Shown here: piece by piece, positions 17,547 through 27,453 of the stretch | Layout: each line of letters begins with the position of its first letter | How positions within the stretch are numbered: position 1 is the first letter of the stretch | Assembly (NCBI GenBank): GCA_900472175.1 | Contig: UCHD01000018.1 | Coordinates: forward strand, 1-47,879 | Length of the DNA stretch: 47,879 nucleotides | Reading direction: 5' to 3' | From: Hyphomicrobiales bacterium | Lineage (GTDB): Bacteria; Pseudomonadota; Alphaproteobacteria; Rhizobiales; Rhizobiaceae | The notes under the pieces: model-generated | What the model was told of the DNA's origin: nothing | The model's input: the letters and a program-made list of their open reading frames with translations, nothing else | Databases searched by the model: none | Position numbers and translations under genes: made by a program

Positions 17547-17738
17547 ATGTCGGAGCCGTCTCACCATAGCCTTGCCGATCCGCAGCCGCTTTCACGCCGG
17601 CGGGCGGAGTTTTTCACGTTTGTTGCCCTCGCGTTCGGCATATGGCCGATCATTGCCGTCGCCATTGTCGGCAGCTACGGGTTTTCCGTTTGGATGTGGC
17701 AGATCGTTTTCGGTCCGCCAGGCCCTCCTGGACATTGA
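17547..17738 (+). CDS. napE: NapE, small membrane protein of periplasmic nitrate reductase operon
   Basis: 63 residues with one transmembrane helix (FVALAFGIWPIIAVAIVGSY) and the NapE ending VWMWQIVFGPPGPPG. ATG 17547 has GAGGGGA upstream. NapE heads nap operons in many alpha- and betaproteobacteria; its precise role is unsettled. A half-site TTGAG about 80 bp upstream is the only hint of an FNR-type box and is too weak to call. Confidence 0.88.
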   Translation: MSEPSHHSLADPQPLSRRRAEFFTFVALAFGIWPIIAVAIVGSYGFSVWMWQIVFGPPGPPGH

Positions 17739-17745
17739 GGCGGCG

Positions 17746-18240
17746 ATGGAACCCGGATCTATTTCCCGTCGCGGCCTGTTCCTTGGCTCCTCTTCCAAAA
17801 GGGCCAATCGAATTTGTCCGCCCGGCGTATCGGATCGTGGCCTTTCCGCCTGCACAGGCTGCAATCTCTGCGCCGAGCACTGTCCCACCGGGATAATCGT
17901 CCTGGTCGATCGCCTGCCGTCGGTCGATTTCTCCCTGGGGGAATGTACCTTTTGCGGCGCGTGCAGGACGGCCTGCCCAGAGCCGGTCTTCGAGCCAGTC
18001 TTCCGCTTCTCTCATGTTGCAGCAATTGCAGATGGGTGTCTGGCGAAACAGGATGTTGCCTGCCAGTCATGCGGTGAAAGCTGTCCCGAACAGGCCATCC
18101 GGTTCCAGCCGCGTCTCGGCGGGCCGTTTGTTCCGGCGCTTAACGAGCAGATTTGCAATGGTTGCGGCGCCTGCATGCAGGTCTGTCCAGTCGGCGCGAT
18201 CGGAACGAAGCCGCTTGAAACGGAGCTGGCCCATGCCTGA
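17746..18240 (+). CDS. napF: NapF, cytoplasmic ferredoxin-type protein
   Basis: 164 residues with four cysteine clusters. CTGCNLCAEHCP (from residue 36) and CTFCGACRTACP (from 67) are canonical 4Fe-4S motifs, CQSCGESCP (from 106) is a shorter one, and CNGCGACMQVCP (from 137) is canonical. NapF is thought to help load Fe-S into the NapA precursor before Tat export. The start at 17746 follows napE by 7 bp with GAGGCGG upstream; the longer frame back to 17572 overlaps napE and was rejected. Confidence 0.92.
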   Translation: MEPGSISRRGLFLGSSSKRANRICPPGVSDRGLSACTGCNLCAEHCPTGIIVLVDRLPSVDFSLGECTFCGACRTACPEPVFEPVFRFSHVAAIADGCLAKQDVACQSCGESCPEQAIRFQPRLGGPFVPALNEQICNGCGACMQVCPVGAIGTKPLETELAHA

Positions 18241-18520
18241 ACCGATCGGGGCATATCACATTTCAAGCGCGATCATCGCGACGCTGCCTGCAAAAACGGA
18301 CGGCGTTCTTGCCGTGCTGGCTGAGATGGAGAACGTGGAGATCCACGGTCATGCGCAGGGGAAGATCGTCATCGTCATCGAGGGTACGAGCACGGGGATG
18401 ATGGGACAATGCTTGTCGGCTATGTCACTTCTCGAGGGGGTGATCGCGGCCAGCATGGTTTTCGAACATGTCGAAACGGGAGAGGCGCAGAACGATGACC
18501 GGAGAACTGACGCGGCGTGA
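18233..18520 (+). CDS. napD: NapD, NapA-specific chaperone
   Basis: 95 residues of the NapD family: [20 protein letters not shown], then [17 protein letters not shown] and a C-terminal [15 protein letters not shown]. NapD binds the Tat signal peptide of NapA and holds back export until cofactors are inserted. It overlaps napF by 8 bp and napA by 26 bp, which fits translational coupling of the chaperone to its client. The last residues after VETGE are polar and poorly conserved. Confidence 0.92.
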   Translation: MPEPIGAYHISSAIIATLPAKTDGVLAVLAEMENVEIHGHAQGKIVIVIEGTSTGMMGQCLSAMSLLEGVIAASMVFEHVETGEAQNDDRRTDAA

Positions 18521-21002
18521 AATTCTCAAGGCCCATGCCGCCGGCATTGCCGCTGCCACGGCAGGCATAGCGCTTCCCGCTGCCGCACAGCCGGTGCCTG
18601 GCGGCGTCAGTGCGCTGGAGATCAAATGGTCGAAGGCGCCGTGCCGTTTCTGCGGAACCGGATGCGGTGTCATGGTTGGCGTCAAGCAAGGCCAGGTGGT
18701 GGCCACCCACGGCGACATGCAGGCGGAGGTCAACCGCGGCCTGAACTGCATCAAAGGCTATTTTCTTTCCAAGATCATGTATGGCGAGGACCGATTGAAG
18801 ACCCCGCTTCTGCGCAAGCGCGGCGGCGTCTACGCCAAGGATGGCGAGTTCACGCCGGTGAGCTGGGACGAGGCTTTCGACGTGATGGCCGAACAATGCA
18901 AGAAGGTGCTGAAAGACAAGGGGCCGACGGCTGTCGGCATGTTCGGATCCGGGCAGTGGACGATCTTTGAAGGCTATGCCGCCACGAAGCTGATGCGCGC
19001 CGGACTTCGCTCCAACAATCTCGATCCAAACGCGCGCCATTGCATGGCGTCGGCGGCTTACGCCTTCATGCGGACTTTCGGCATGGACGAGCCGATGGGC
19101 TGTTATGACGATTTCGAGAATGCCGATGCCTTCGTGCTTTGGGGCTCGAACATGGCGGAGATGCATCCGATCTTATGGACGCGCATTGCGGATCGCCGCC
19201 TCGGACAGCCGCATGTGCGCGTCGCGGTGCTGTCGACCTTCACCCACCGCAGCATGGATCTTGCCGATATTCCCGTCGTCTTCAAGCCGGGCACGGACCT
19301 TGTGATTCTTAACTACATCGCAAACCACATCATCCAGACCGGACGCGTCAACGAGGCCTTTGTCCAGCAGCACACCAAATTTGCCCGCGGTGTGACCGAT
19401 ATCGGCTACGGCCTGCGGCCCGACAATCCCGTGGAGATGAATGCCGCCAATTCGGCCGATCCGGCCAAGACGGAGCCGATGGATTTTGCTGCATTCAAGG
19501 AATTCGTCGCCGAATACACGCTGAAAAAGACCGCCGAGATGACTGGCGTCGATCCGGCATTTCTCGAGCAGCTGGCCGAGCTCTACGCCGATCCCGGCCG
19601 CAAGGTCATGTCGCTTTGGACCATGGGGTTCAATCAGCATGTCCGCGGCGTCTGGGCCAACCAGATGGTCTACAACCTGCATCTGCTGACGGGGAAAATC
19701 TCCGAGCCGGGCAACAGTCCCTTTTCACTGACCGGCCAGCCTTCGGCTTGCGGCACGGCGCGCGAGGTTGGCACGTTTGCCCACCGCCTGCCGGCAGACA
19801 TGGTCGTGACCAATCCCGAACATCGCAAACATGCGGAGGAAATCTGGCATATCCCCCACGGCATCATTCCCGAGAAACCCGGCTATCATGCCGTCCAGCA
19901 GGATCGCATGCTCAAGGACGGCAAGCTCAATTTCTACTGGGTGCAGGTCAACAACAACGTCCAGGCCGGGCCGAACACCAGCAACGAGACCTATCAGGGC
20001 TATCGTAATCCGGATAATTTCATTGTCGTTTCCGATGCCTATCCGACAATAACCGCGATGAGTGCCGACCTCATTCTTCCTGCAGCCATGTGGGTGGAAA
20101 AGGAAGGTGCCTACGGCAACGCCGAACGCAGGACGCATGTCTGGCATCAGCTCGTGCAGGCTCCCGGCGAGGCGCGCTCCGATCTCTGGCAGATGATGGA
20201 GTTTTCGAAACGCTTCACCACGGACGAGGTCTGGCCGCCCGAAACGCTGGATGCCAATCCGGCCTATCGCGGCAAGACGCTTTTCGACGTGCTGTTCCGC
20301 AATGGCGAAGTCGATAAGTTTCCACTCAGCGACGTCAATGGCGAGTACGACAACAACGAGGCCAAGGCGTCCGGGTTTTATATCCAGAAAGGCCTGTTCG
20401 AGGAATACGCTACATTCGGGCGCGGCCACGGTCATGATCTAGCACCCTATGATCTCTATCACGAGGTGCGCGGGTTGCGCTGGCCCGTTGTCAATGGCCA
20501 GGAGACGCGGTGGCGCTACCGGGAGGGCTACGACCCCTATGTCAAGCCCGGCGAAGGCGTAAAATTCTATGGGCAGCCGGACGGGAAGGCGGTCATTCTC
20601 GCCGTCCCCTATGAGCCGCCGGCAGAATCGCCCGACGAGGAGTTCGATTTCTGGCTGGTCACGGGCCGGGTGCTCGAACACTGGCATTCCGGCTCGATGA
20701 CCATGCGGGTGCCGGAGCTTTACAAGGCGTTTCCGGGTGCGCGCTGCTTCATGAATGCGGATGATGCCCGCAAGCGGGGCATCAACCAGGGCGCCGAGGT
20801 CCGCATCGTCTCGCGCCGTGGCGAAATTCGGTCCCGCATCGATATCCGTGGCCGCAATCGCATGCCGCCGGGCGTCATCTTCGTCCCATGGTTCGACGCC
20901 AGCCAATTGATCAACAAGGTTACTCTCGACGCCACCGATCCCATCTCCAAACAGACGGATTATAAAAAATGCGCGGTCAAGATTCTCCCCGTCGCCATTT
21001 GA
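18495..21002 (+). CDS. napA: NapA, periplasmic nitrate reductase catalytic subunit
   Basis: 835 residues, normal NapA size. The Tat signal ([19 protein letters not shown], Arg7-Arg8) is followed by the 4Fe-4S ligands Cys50, Cys53, Cys57 and Cys85 (CRFCGTGCG and NCIKGYF). The Mo-bis-MGD ligand is Cys183 in [11 protein letters not shown]. The C-terminal cofactor-binding region includes [15 protein letters not shown]. It reduces nitrate to nitrite in the periplasm with electrons from NapB. ATG 18495 lies inside napD; an upstream in-frame start would remove the normal Tat spacing. Confidence 0.97.
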   Translation: MTGELTRREILKAHAAGIAAATAGIALPAAAQPVPGGVSALEIKWSKAPCRFCGTGCGVMVGVKQGQVVATHGDMQAEVNRGLNCIKGYFLSKIMYGEDRLKTPLLRKRGGVYAKDGEFTPVSWDEAFDVMAEQCKKVLKDKGPTAVGMFGSGQWTIFEGYAATKLMRAGLRSNNLDPNARHCMASAAYAFMRTFGMDEPMGCYDDFENADAFVLWGSNMAEMHPILWTRIADRRLGQPHVRVAVLSTFTHRSMDLADIPVVFKPGTDLVILNYIANHIIQTGRVNEAFVQQHTKFARGVTDIGYGLRPDNPVEMNAANSADPAKTEPMDFAAFKEFVAEYTLKKTAEMTGVDPAFLEQLAELYADPGRKVMSLWTMGFNQHVRGVWANQMVYNLHLLTGKISEPGNSPFSLTGQPSACGTAREVGTFAHRLPADMVVTNPEHRKHAEEIWHIPHGIIPEKPGYHAVQQDRMLKDGKLNFYWVQVNNNVQAGPNTSNETYQGYRNPDNFIVVSDAYPTITAMSADLILPAAMWVEKEGAYGNAERRTHVWHQLVQAPGEARSDLWQMMEFSKRFTTDEVWPPETLDANPAYRGKTLFDVLFRNGEVDKFPLSDVNGEYDNNEAKASGFYIQKGLFEEYATFGRGHGHDLAPYDLYHEVRGLRWPVVNGQETRWRYREGYDPYVKPGEGVKFYGQPDGKAVILAVPYEPPAESPDEEFDFWLVTGRVLEHWHSGSMTMRVPELYKAFPGARCFMNADDARKRGINQGAEVRIVSRRGEIRSRIDIRGRNRMPPGVIFVPWFDASQLINKVTLDATDPISKQTDYKKCAVKILPVAI

Positions 21003-21472
21003 GGCGGCCTGAATGGATAGTCATGCTGATTGGGTTGTTGCTGTTTGCAACAACGGCTGCGATCGCCCAGGTGGTGACGCGGACGGTACCGCAGCTTGAA
21101 GGCCCGACGCCCGCGATGGAAACAGGCGCCGCTGCGATCTTGCCGAAATGGATCGTCGACGATCAGCGCAAGATGCGCGCCTATCCCGACCAGCCGCCGG
21201 TCATTCCGCACTCGATCGAAGGCTACGAGCTTTCCGTCAACGCCAACCGGTGTCTGTCTTGTCATAAGCGCGAGTTCACGCAGGATTCCGGCGCGCCGAT
21301 GATCAGCGTCACGCATTACATGACACGCGATGGGCAGATGATCGCCGACGTGTCACCGAGGCGGTATTTCTGTACGGCATGCCACGTTCCGCAGGCCAAT
21401 ACCCAACCGCTGGTGCGCAATACCTTCAAGGACATGAGCGAACTGGGATTCAAACCGGCAGGAAGCGAGTGA
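20969..21472 (+). CDS. napB: NapB, diheme cytochrome c subunit
   Basis: 167 residues with an N-terminal signal/anchor helix ([18 protein letters not shown]) and two CxxCH haem sites, CLSCH at 95-99 and CTACH at 135-139. [20 protein letters not shown] is a strong NapB signature. It passes electrons from NapC to NapA. ATG 20969 lies 34 bp inside napA with a weak ribosome site. An internal ATG at 21023 (MLIGLLLF) would give a more ordinary signal peptide and is a real alternative. Confidence 0.95.
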   Translation: MRGQDSPRRHLRRPEWIVMLIGLLLFATTAAIAQVVTRTVPQLEGPTPAMETGAAAILPKWIVDDQRKMRAYPDQPPVIPHSIEGYELSVNANRCLSCHKREFTQDSGAPMISVTHYMTRDGQMIADVSPRRYFCTACHVPQANTQPLVRNTFKDMSELGFKPAGSE

Positions 21473-21476
21473 GGCC

Positions 21477-22175
21477 ATGATCGGATGGATCAAGAAACTT
21501 CTCGCTTGGGCCTGGCGGATCATGATCACGCCGGCCGGGACGCTCGGTCTCGGCTTTCTGACATTGGGCGGTTTCATCGGCGGAGTGATGTTCTGGGGCG
21601 CGTTCAACACCGCGCTCGAATTGACGAACACCGAAAAGTTCTGCACGTCCTGCCATGAAATGCGCGACAATGTTTACCAGGAGCTGACGCGCACGATCCA
21701 CTTTTCCAACCGCTCAGGGGTCCGCGCCAGCTGTCCCGATTGTCATGTGCCGCATCAGTGGACGGACAAGATCGCGCGCAAGATGCAGGCTTCCAAGGAA
21801 GTTTGGGGTAAAATCTTCGGCACGATCAACACACGTTCCAAGTTTCTCGAACATCGCCTTGAACTGGCGCAGCACGAATGGGCCCGCATGAAAGCCAATG
21901 ACAGCCTAGAGTGTCGTAACTGTCATTCCTCTGTCGCGATGGATCTTCAGAAGCAAACCCAAAGAGCCGCCGAAATCCATACGCGATATCTCCTTTCAGG
22001 AAAGGCGACGTGCATTGATTGTCACAAGGGCATTGCGCACGAACTGCCCAATATGGAGGGGATAGATCCCGGCTGGAAAATGCCCACGGAGCTTGAGGGA
22101 AAGAAGATGGCTGGCAACACGCCCATCGACGATCTCAAACGCGCCATGGCAGACGCTCACGCCGAGGTTTTTTGA
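21477..22175 (+). CDS. napC: NapC, membrane-anchored tetrahaem cytochrome c
   Basis: 232 residues of the NapC/NirT family: one N-terminal transmembrane helix (about 20-45), then four CxxCH sites at 56-60 (CTSCH), 86-90 (CPDCH), 146-150 (CRNCH) and 179-183 (CIDCH). It oxidises quinol and feeds NapB. It starts 4 bp after the napB stop and ends the operon. No napGH are present, as in other rhizobial napEFDABC sets. Confidence 0.96.
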   Translation: MIGWIKKLLAWAWRIMITPAGTLGLGFLTLGGFIGGVMFWGAFNTALELTNTEKFCTSCHEMRDNVYQELTRTIHFSNRSGVRASCPDCHVPHQWTDKIARKMQASKEVWGKIFGTINTRSKFLEHRLELAQHEWARMKANDSLECRNCHSSVAMDLQKQTQRAAEIHTRYLLSGKATCIDCHKGIAHELPNMEGIDPGWKMPTELEGKKMAGNTPIDDLKRAMADAHAEVF

Positions 22176-22276
22176 GGCGCGGCGGTCGCGCATCGGCAGA
22201 ATGAATTCGGGATCGCGAATTGGCCAGCGCATGAGGCTGGGTGTCAATAGCGGGCAAACCGCAGTGGCATCCCGAA

Positions 22277-22308
22277 ACCGACCGGTCGCGGGAATGCAAT
22301 CGGCCGGT
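22277..22308. terminator. Weak hairpin between napC and the convergent amidohydrolase gene
   Basis: ACCGACCG pairs with CGGCCGGT with one A-C mismatch across a 16-nt loop. It lies where a shared terminator for the two convergent genes would be expected, but lacks a U-tract. Confidence 0.25.
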
Positions 22309-22364
22309 CTTCAAGATATGTTCATTGCCTGACAAAGCAGGCCACCTGTGCGCTATTTACCCGG

Positions 22365-23840
22365 TCAGCATTCCGGTGGCTGAGGCGGGATGACGGGCTC
22401 TTCGAAGGTGCGCAGCAGCTTGCCCCAGCCCGGATCGTGCATGTGGGCCTGCAGCCCGGCGCGTGCGGCAAGCGCCAGCGCTTCCTCCTGCCCGAAGGTG
22501 ATTGCCGCCTCGACATCGGCTGTCAGCACCTTACCGCCCTCCATAAGGAGTTTGCCGTCGACGATGACGGTGTCAACATCGCTTCCCAACACCTGATGGA
22601 CGAGCCGGTGAACCGGCATCCACATGGGCATGAGATGCGGCTTGCGCATGTCAATGATGGCGATGTCTGCCTTCTTGCCGATTTCGAGGGATCCGATCTC
22701 ATGCTCCATGCCGATGGCGCGGGCGGCATCGATGGTGATCATCTCGAAGATTTTGCCAGGCGGCAGCAAGTAGCGGTCATGGTTGTGGATGAGATGCTGC
22801 GTGAACTGGGCCAGCCGCGCGGTCTGCAGCATGTCGAAATGACGGCTGGGTGCGGCGCCGTCGGTGGTGATCGCCACCCGGATGCCCTTGGACATCATTT
22901 CCATGATCGGGGTCGAGCGTCCGGGCGGCGCGTGGGTAACGTGTGTGCCGGTTTCGGCAAGAATGTCCATCTCTTCGTGCGAGATGCCCCAGCAGTGCTG
23001 GAGGTGGATGTCAGGCCCCAGCAGCGCATTCTCCTTGTCCTGAAAGGCCATGCGAATCTGGCCGGCAAAGGCGTCGGAATGCAGGCGTACACCCCATTTT
23101 CGGGCGGTTTCGCGGACGCGGCGCGCCTGATAGCGGTCGTTTTCGGTCAGCTTGACCGCCTGATCCGGAGAGGATGCGTTGGATGGCTCGACCGAAGGAA
23201 CGATCGTGAAGGGGGTCAGGAAAACCCTGATGCGGCCGTCGGCGGTGCCGTTCAGCGCCTCGATGACAGCTTCGCTGCCCTCGATCATCTCTTCGAAGCC
23301 GATATGGCGGCGTTCTGGTTTGCCGCTTTCCCAGCGTGTCACCGGGTGCGGCCAGGGCAGGCCGGAGGGGCCGACGCAGATGATCTCGCGCAGGCCTATT
23401 TCGCTATAGGCGCGGGCATGGTTGATGGCGAAGACCGGGTCGTCGGCGCGCGGCATCGAGGTGATGATGCTGGCGCCCGTGGTCACGCCGGCGCGAAGCC
23501 GCTCGAGCCCCGACACAAGACCATCGGCATACCAGTAGTCGCGCGTCACGTAATGATAGTAGGTTGGAGTGACGACGCGCATCCACATTGAATTGGTGTC
23601 GGCGGCAATGCTGCGGATGAGAGCATGGCCCGCATGGCCATGGGCGTCGATCAGCCCCGGGATGATCAGCTTGCCGCGGCAGTCTATGATCGTCTTGCCG
23701 ATGTGGCGTGGTTCAAGATCTTCAGAAGTGCCGATATCGACAATTCTGTCGCCGTCGATGGCCAATGCGCCGTCTTCGATGATGCGCCGCTCGCCATCGA
23801 CCGTGACAATCGTGCCGTGTAGCAGCAGAAAATTTCCCAT
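22365..23840 (-). CDS. Amidohydrolase family protein (chlorohydrolase/deaminase-like)
   Basis: 491 residues, amidohydrolase superfamily, cytoplasmic. The metal-site elements are all present: HGH at 67-69 (LIDAHGHAGH), an SD-linked His in RLHSDAF, the His of LQHCWGISHEE, and the Asp of TTDGAAPSR. A C-terminal GKKADIAIIDM closes the small beta domain. Relatives act on purine and triazine rings and similar cyclic amidines. The start at 23840 has GGAGGA upstream. It is transcribed away from the binding-protein gene at 24011 and shares its operator, so it should belong to the same catabolic unit. The exact substrate is unknown. Confidence 0.88.
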   Translation of the reverse strand: MGNFLLLHGTIVTVDGERRIIEDGALAIDGDRIVDIGTSEDLEPRHIGKTIIDCRGKLIIPGLIDAHGHAGHALIRSIAADTNSMWMRVVTPTYYHYVTRDYWYADGLVSGLERLRAGVTTGASIITSMPRADDPVFAINHARAYSEIGLREIICVGPSGLPWPHPVTRWESGKPERRHIGFEEMIEGSEAVIEALNGTADGRIRVFLTPFTIVPSVEPSNASSPDQAVKLTENDRYQARRVRETARKWGVRLHSDAFAGQIRMAFQDKENALLGPDIHLQHCWGISHEEMDILAETGTHVTHAPPGRSTPIMEMMSKGIRVAITTDGAAPSRHFDMLQTARLAQFTQHLIHNHDRYLLPPGKIFEMITIDAARAIGMEHEIGSLEIGKKADIAIIDMRKPHLMPMWMPVHRLVHQVLGSDVDTVIVDGKLLMEGGKVLTADVEAAITFGQEEALALAARAGLQAHMHDPGWGKLLRTFEEPVIPPQPPEC

Positions 23841-23907
23841 CCCGTTTCCTCCCGTTTTCAGTAGCCGCCCTCGCCGTCGAAGCGATGGGCGAATTTTGGC
23901 TACGATA

Positions 23908-23931
23908 ATTGTCAACAATATCATTGACAAT
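23908..23931. promoter_or_regulatory. Candidate FCD-GntR operator, site 1
   Basis: ATTGTCAACAAT (23908-23919) is a palindrome of the form ATTGT-NN-ACAAT, fitting the TNGT-N-ACNA pattern of FadR/FCD-type GntR regulators. A second half-site ATTGACAAT follows, and the outer arms ATTGTCAA and TTGACAAT form a perfect 8-bp inverted repeat over 8 bases. It lies between divergent starts at 23840 and 24011 and recurs at 27206 and 34812. Confidence 0.65.
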
Positions 23932-23952
23932 AGAAATAGGTGAAACAATACT
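23924..23952 (+). promoter_or_regulatory. Probable sigma-70 promoter of the binding-protein gene
   Basis: TTGACA (23924-23929), a 17-bp spacer and AATACT (23947-23952) precede the start at 24011. The -35 hexamer lies inside operator site 1, so a bound regulator would block polymerase. Confidence 0.5.
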
Positions 23953-24010
23953 CCCTTCTGCCTGAAGGCTTGGCCGTGCAGGCGCGTCAACAATCAATAA
24001 GGGGGGAATC

Positions 24011-25576
24011 ATGTCCCGTGTGAAAAGCTTCATCCTTGCCGCGCTGACAGCGGCTGCCATTGCTGCGCCTGCCAGCGCAGAAACTCTTCGCTGGGGCGGA
24101 CGGGCCGATATCTTCTCGCTTGATCCCTATTCCGTTCCGTCCACATCGAACCTTGCCTTCCTCAATCACATCTACGAGGGCCTGGTACGTTACGATGCGG
24201 ACTTCAAGATCGAACCGGCGCTGGCCACCGAGTGGAAGCTGGTCGATGACAAACGCTGGCGCTTTACCCTGCGCAAGGGCGTGAAGTTTCACGACGGCGC
24301 CGATTTTACGGCCGACGACGTGGTCGCATCTTTCAAGCGGGCTTCTGACGAGACCTCACCGCTGCGCGGCAATATTCCGCTGTTTGCCGGGGTCACCAAA
24401 GTCGATGATTATACCGTCGATATCGAAGTGACCGCGCCGACATCGCTGTTCCTCAACGACATCACCAATATCTTCATCTTCGACGCGACATGGCTGAAGG
24501 TTAACAACAGCGAGAAGCCGACTGATTTTGCATCCAAGGTCGAGGGCTACACCACACAGCACACCAACGGCACAGGCCCGTTCAAGCTGGAAAGCCGCGT
24601 ACCGGACAGCAAGACTGTGCTCGTCGTCAATGACGGCTGGTGGGACGAAAAGAAGCATAATCTCGACCGTATCGAGTTCATGCCGATTTCGTCTGCCGCA
24701 ACGCGCGTTGCCGCCGTTCTCTCCGGTGAAATCGACGTGATCGATTCCGCCCCGATCCAGGATCTTCCGCGCCTGGAATCCTCGCCGGGCATCACGGTCA
24801 AGAAGCGCACGGAACTGCGCACAGTATTTGTTGCCTTCAACCGCAAGGAAAAGCTCGAAGACGGCCGCCCGAACCCGTTCAACGACCTGCGCGTACGCGA
24901 GGCATTCGAGGCTTCGATCGACCGCGATCTGATCAACAAGAAGGTGATGCGTGGCCTCGCGCGGCCTTCCGGTTCGCTCATCGCTCCGGAAATTTCCGGC
25001 TATGCCAAGTCGCTCGATACCTACAGCCCGGCCGATCCGGCCCGCGCACAGCAGTTGCTGGCTGACGCCGGCATGAAGGACCTTGCCTTCACGTACATGT
25101 GCATGAACGACGAAAGCATCAATGAAGAGGATATCTGCTCGGGTATCGTCAACATGCTGAAGCGTGGCGGTTTCCAGCCGACGATCGATATTGCTCCGCG
25201 TGCCGTCCAGACGCCGAAGCGCACCAACGGCAAGGCCGACGTGTTCAACCTGAGCTGGGCAAACGAGCCGACGCTCGACGCCTATTCGCTGTTGTCGCAG
25301 GTCCTTTCGACCCGCAAGGGTTCCACGGGCGTGTCCAACTACGGCAACTGGTCAAATCCGGAAATCGACAAACTGGTCGACCAGGCAGCCCATGAACCGG
25401 ACAACACAAAGCGTCTGGCCCTTGAAGAAGCGGCCCTGAAGATCGCCAAGGATGAGACCATGCTCATTCCTCTGCATCAGCAGCCGATTGCCTGGGCGAT
25501 GCTCAGCACCGTCAAGAGCGTCGATTTCCGCGCCGACAACAAGCCACGCCACTGGCACACCATGATGGGTAAATAA
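24011..25576 (+). CDS. Peptide/nickel-type ABC substrate-binding protein
   Basis: A periplasmic receptor of 521 residues, SBP_bac_5 family. The signal peptide spans about residues 1-23 (cleavage after PASA). Landmarks are YEGLVRYDADFKIEPALATE, WRFTLRKGVKFHDG, NGTGPFKLESR and LRVREAFEASIDRDLI. A GGGGGG run lies just before ATG 24011. Its permeases and ATPases are encoded 2-9 kb downstream, interleaved with amidohydrolases. The ligand is probably the substrate or precursor of those enzymes rather than an ordinary peptide; this is inference from context. Confidence 0.92.
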   Translation: MSRVKSFILAALTAAAIAAPASAETLRWGGRADIFSLDPYSVPSTSNLAFLNHIYEGLVRYDADFKIEPALATEWKLVDDKRWRFTLRKGVKFHDGADFTADDVVASFKRASDETSPLRGNIPLFAGVTKVDDYTVDIEVTAPTSLFLNDITNIFIFDATWLKVNNSEKPTDFASKVEGYTTQHTNGTGPFKLESRVPDSKTVLVVNDGWWDEKKHNLDRIEFMPISSAATRVAAVLSGEIDVIDSAPIQDLPRLESSPGITVKKRTELRTVFVAFNRKEKLEDGRPNPFNDLRVREAFEASIDRDLINKKVMRGLARPSGSLIAPEISGYAKSLDTYSPADPARAQQLLADAGMKDLAFTYMCMNDESINEEDICSGIVNMLKRGGFQPTIDIAPRAVQTPKRTNGKADVFNLSWANEPTLDAYSLLSQVLSTRKGSTGVSNYGNWSNPEIDKLVDQAAHEPDNTKRLALEEAALKIAKDETMLIPLHQQPIAWAMLSTVKSVDFRADNKPRHWHTMMGK

Positions 25577-25601
25577 TCGTCCCACTGACCGTTTTGACAG
25601 G

Positions 25602-25634
25602 AAAGAGCGTTTCATGGCCCATGAGGCGCTCTTT
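25602..25634 (+). terminator. Long hairpin after the binding-protein gene
   Basis: AAAGAGCG, two wobble positions and TCATGG pair with CCATGA and CGCTCTTT across a single-base tip, followed by TCATTT. It is the best intrinsic-terminator-like structure in the window. It separates the receptor gene from the amidohydrolase downstream, probably giving partial read-through. Confidence 0.7.
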
Positions 25635-25672
25635 TCATTTGAAATCCAGCCTTTTCAGCCGATCCAGGACAT

Positions 25673-27196
25673 ATGATGACATCCGATTCTTTGCGAACGC
25701 TGACGCTCGGTCTGCGGCCGGCGGGCCGCACCCTCTTGACTGCACAATGGGTTCTGGCCTGGCGGGATGGTACGCATCACCTCGTGCCGAATGGCGAGAT
25801 TGTCATGGAGGATGGCGCCGTCATTTTCGCCGGACGCACATTTCCCGGCGAGGTCGCTCGCAGGATCGATTTTGGCGCGGCCCTTGTCAGCCCCGGCTTG
25901 ATCGACCTTGATGCGCTGTCGGATCTCGATACTTACACGCTGGTTCATGACAACCAGCCCGGATGGGCCAGGGGGCGCATCTGGCCGCGATCCTATGTCG
26001 AGCGCGGTCCCTATGAAATGTATAGCGAAGAGGAACTTGCCTTCCAGAAGCGCTTTGCCTTCGGACTTTTGCTGCTGAACGGTATCACCACCGCGGCGCC
26101 GGTTGCCTCGCTCTATTACCGTGAATGGGCCGAGACCGTCACCGAGTTCGAGGCGGCTGCGGATGCGGCCGGCGATCTGGGCCTTCGTGTTTTCCTCAGT
26201 CCTGCCTACCGCTCCGGCGGCATGGTGCTGGAAGCGCCGGGAAAGATGGTGCCGGTCTTTGATGAGGAGAGAGGGTTGAAAGGCCTGCGCGACGCCGTAT
26301 CCTTCATCGAGCATCAGCAAGGACGTCACAATGGCCTCATCAATGGCCTGCTGACACCGGACCGTGTGGAAACCTGCACGTTGGAACTGCTCAGGCAGAC
26401 CATGGCGGCGGCTGGCGACCTGGATTGCCGGGCAAGGCTGCATATGGCTCAGGGACCGCTGGAACTTGAGACCATGCAACGGCTGCACGGCGCGACCGGG
26501 CCAGAGTGGATGGCGACCCACGGGCTTTTGAGTGAGCGGCTGATTGCGCCGCATGCCACCTATGCCAGCAGGCGGGATCTGGAGCTTTATGCGGCCCACG
26601 GGGTTTCCATCGCCCATTCGCCGCTGGTCTCCGCGCGGATGGGCAGCATGCTGCATTCATTCGCCGCCTGCCGTGAACTCGGTATCAATATCGGCATGGC
26701 AACGGATGCGGCGCCGTCCGACATGCTGATGAACCTGCTCATGGGCCTCGTTGCCTGCCGCATCAGCGAGAAGCGGTCCGATGCTGTACTGTCCGCCGGT
26801 CTATTCGATGCCGCGACACTGGGCGGCGCGAAGGCGCTCGGCCGGACCGACATCGGCAGGCTTGCGCCGGGCACCCGTGCTGATATCGCCGTCTTCCGTC
26901 TCGACGATCCGCATATGACGCCCAGCGTCGACCCGATCACGACGCTGGTCCTCGGCGGCTCCGGCAAGGTGACCCAGGCCGTGTTTGTCGATGGGAGGCT
27001 TTCCATGCTGGAGGGAAAGCTGGCCGGTTTTGATATGCACGAGGCCCGCAAACAGGCTCAGGCACAGTTCGAAGGCCTCATCGCCAAATATCCGGATCGC
27101 AGCTGGGAGCATCCGCCGGTGCAGGCATTGTTTTCGCCGAGCTACCCCGTGTGGACGGACGCCGGCGGCAAGAATGTTGAGGAAACGGCATTTTAA
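25673..27196 (+). CDS. Amidohydrolase-superfamily protein lacking the first HxH (paralogue 1)
   Basis: 507 residues with the full composite domain of a chlorohydrolase/guanine-deaminase-type amidohydrolase. Where the strand-1 metal motif D-x-H-x-H is expected after SPGLID, it reads LDALSDLD, so both His are missing. Other positions look normal: RLHMAQG (strand 5), IAPHAT (strand 6), and ATDAAPSD (strand 8). PGTRADIAVFRLDD ends the domain. It is the clear paralogue of the gene at 30589. Either a single metal is held differently, or the protein is not a classical hydrolase. ATG 25673 or 25676 may be used. It sits after the receptor-gene hairpin and before operator site 2. Confidence 0.88.
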   Translation: MMTSDSLRTLTLGLRPAGRTLLTAQWVLAWRDGTHHLVPNGEIVMEDGAVIFAGRTFPGEVARRIDFGAALVSPGLIDLDALSDLDTYTLVHDNQPGWARGRIWPRSYVERGPYEMYSEEELAFQKRFAFGLLLLNGITTAAPVASLYYREWAETVTEFEAAADAAGDLGLRVFLSPAYRSGGMVLEAPGKMVPVFDEERGLKGLRDAVSFIEHQQGRHNGLINGLLTPDRVETCTLELLRQTMAAAGDLDCRARLHMAQGPLELETMQRLHGATGPEWMATHGLLSERLIAPHATYASRRDLELYAAHGVSIAHSPLVSARMGSMLHSFAACRELGINIGMATDAAPSDMLMNLLMGLVACRISEKRSDAVLSAGLFDAATLGGAKALGRTDIGRLAPGTRADIAVFRLDDPHMTPSVDPITTLVLGGSGKVTQAVFVDGRLSMLEGKLAGFDMHEARKQAQAQFEGLIAKYPDRSWEHPPVQALFSPSYPVWTDAGGKNVEETAF

Positions 27197-27205
27197 TTGC
27201 ACAAA

Positions 27206-27229
27206 ATTGTCTACAATTACGTTGACAAC
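27206..27229. promoter_or_regulatory. Candidate FCD-GntR operator, site 2
   Basis: ATTGTCTACAAT (27206-27217) repeats the ATTGT-NN-ACAAT core, followed at the same spacing as in site 1 by GTTGACAAC. The remaining 220 bp before the permease start show no gene. Confidence 0.65.
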
Positions 27230-27249
27230 TTTTCAAACACTGTCTTAAT
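27222..27249 (+). promoter_or_regulatory. Probable promoter of the permease-amidohydrolase operon
   Basis: TTGACA (27222-27227), a 16-bp spacer and CTTAAT (27244-27249). As at site 1, the -35 box lies within the operator. The implied leader to the start at 27454 is about 195 nt. Confidence 0.45.
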
Positions 27250-27453
27250 GGGAATACGACGAGAATAGGGGAGGTTGTACGTGAGGAGCGTACGTCTCGT
27301 GGTGGTGCCGGGATTGCGGCTTGACCCTCAAGGGCAGGCTGCTCGACAGCGCCTCTGCATTTGCCGCCAACGGCCATCCCTGACTCTGAACGTCATTGAT
27401 CGAACCGTCGGGGCAATGTCTGCCGATGGCCGGTGCGAAGCGGAGAGGCCATC

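Noticed and set aside
22437..23591. 384-codon plus-strand open frame opposite the amidohydrolase gene
   Set aside because: Antisense to a gene with intact catalytic motifs; no family pattern.
27250..27453. Possible leader peptide or riboswitch in the long leader of the permease operon
   Set aside because: A roughly 195-nt leader is present, but no conserved structure or small gene with a ribosome site could be recognised.
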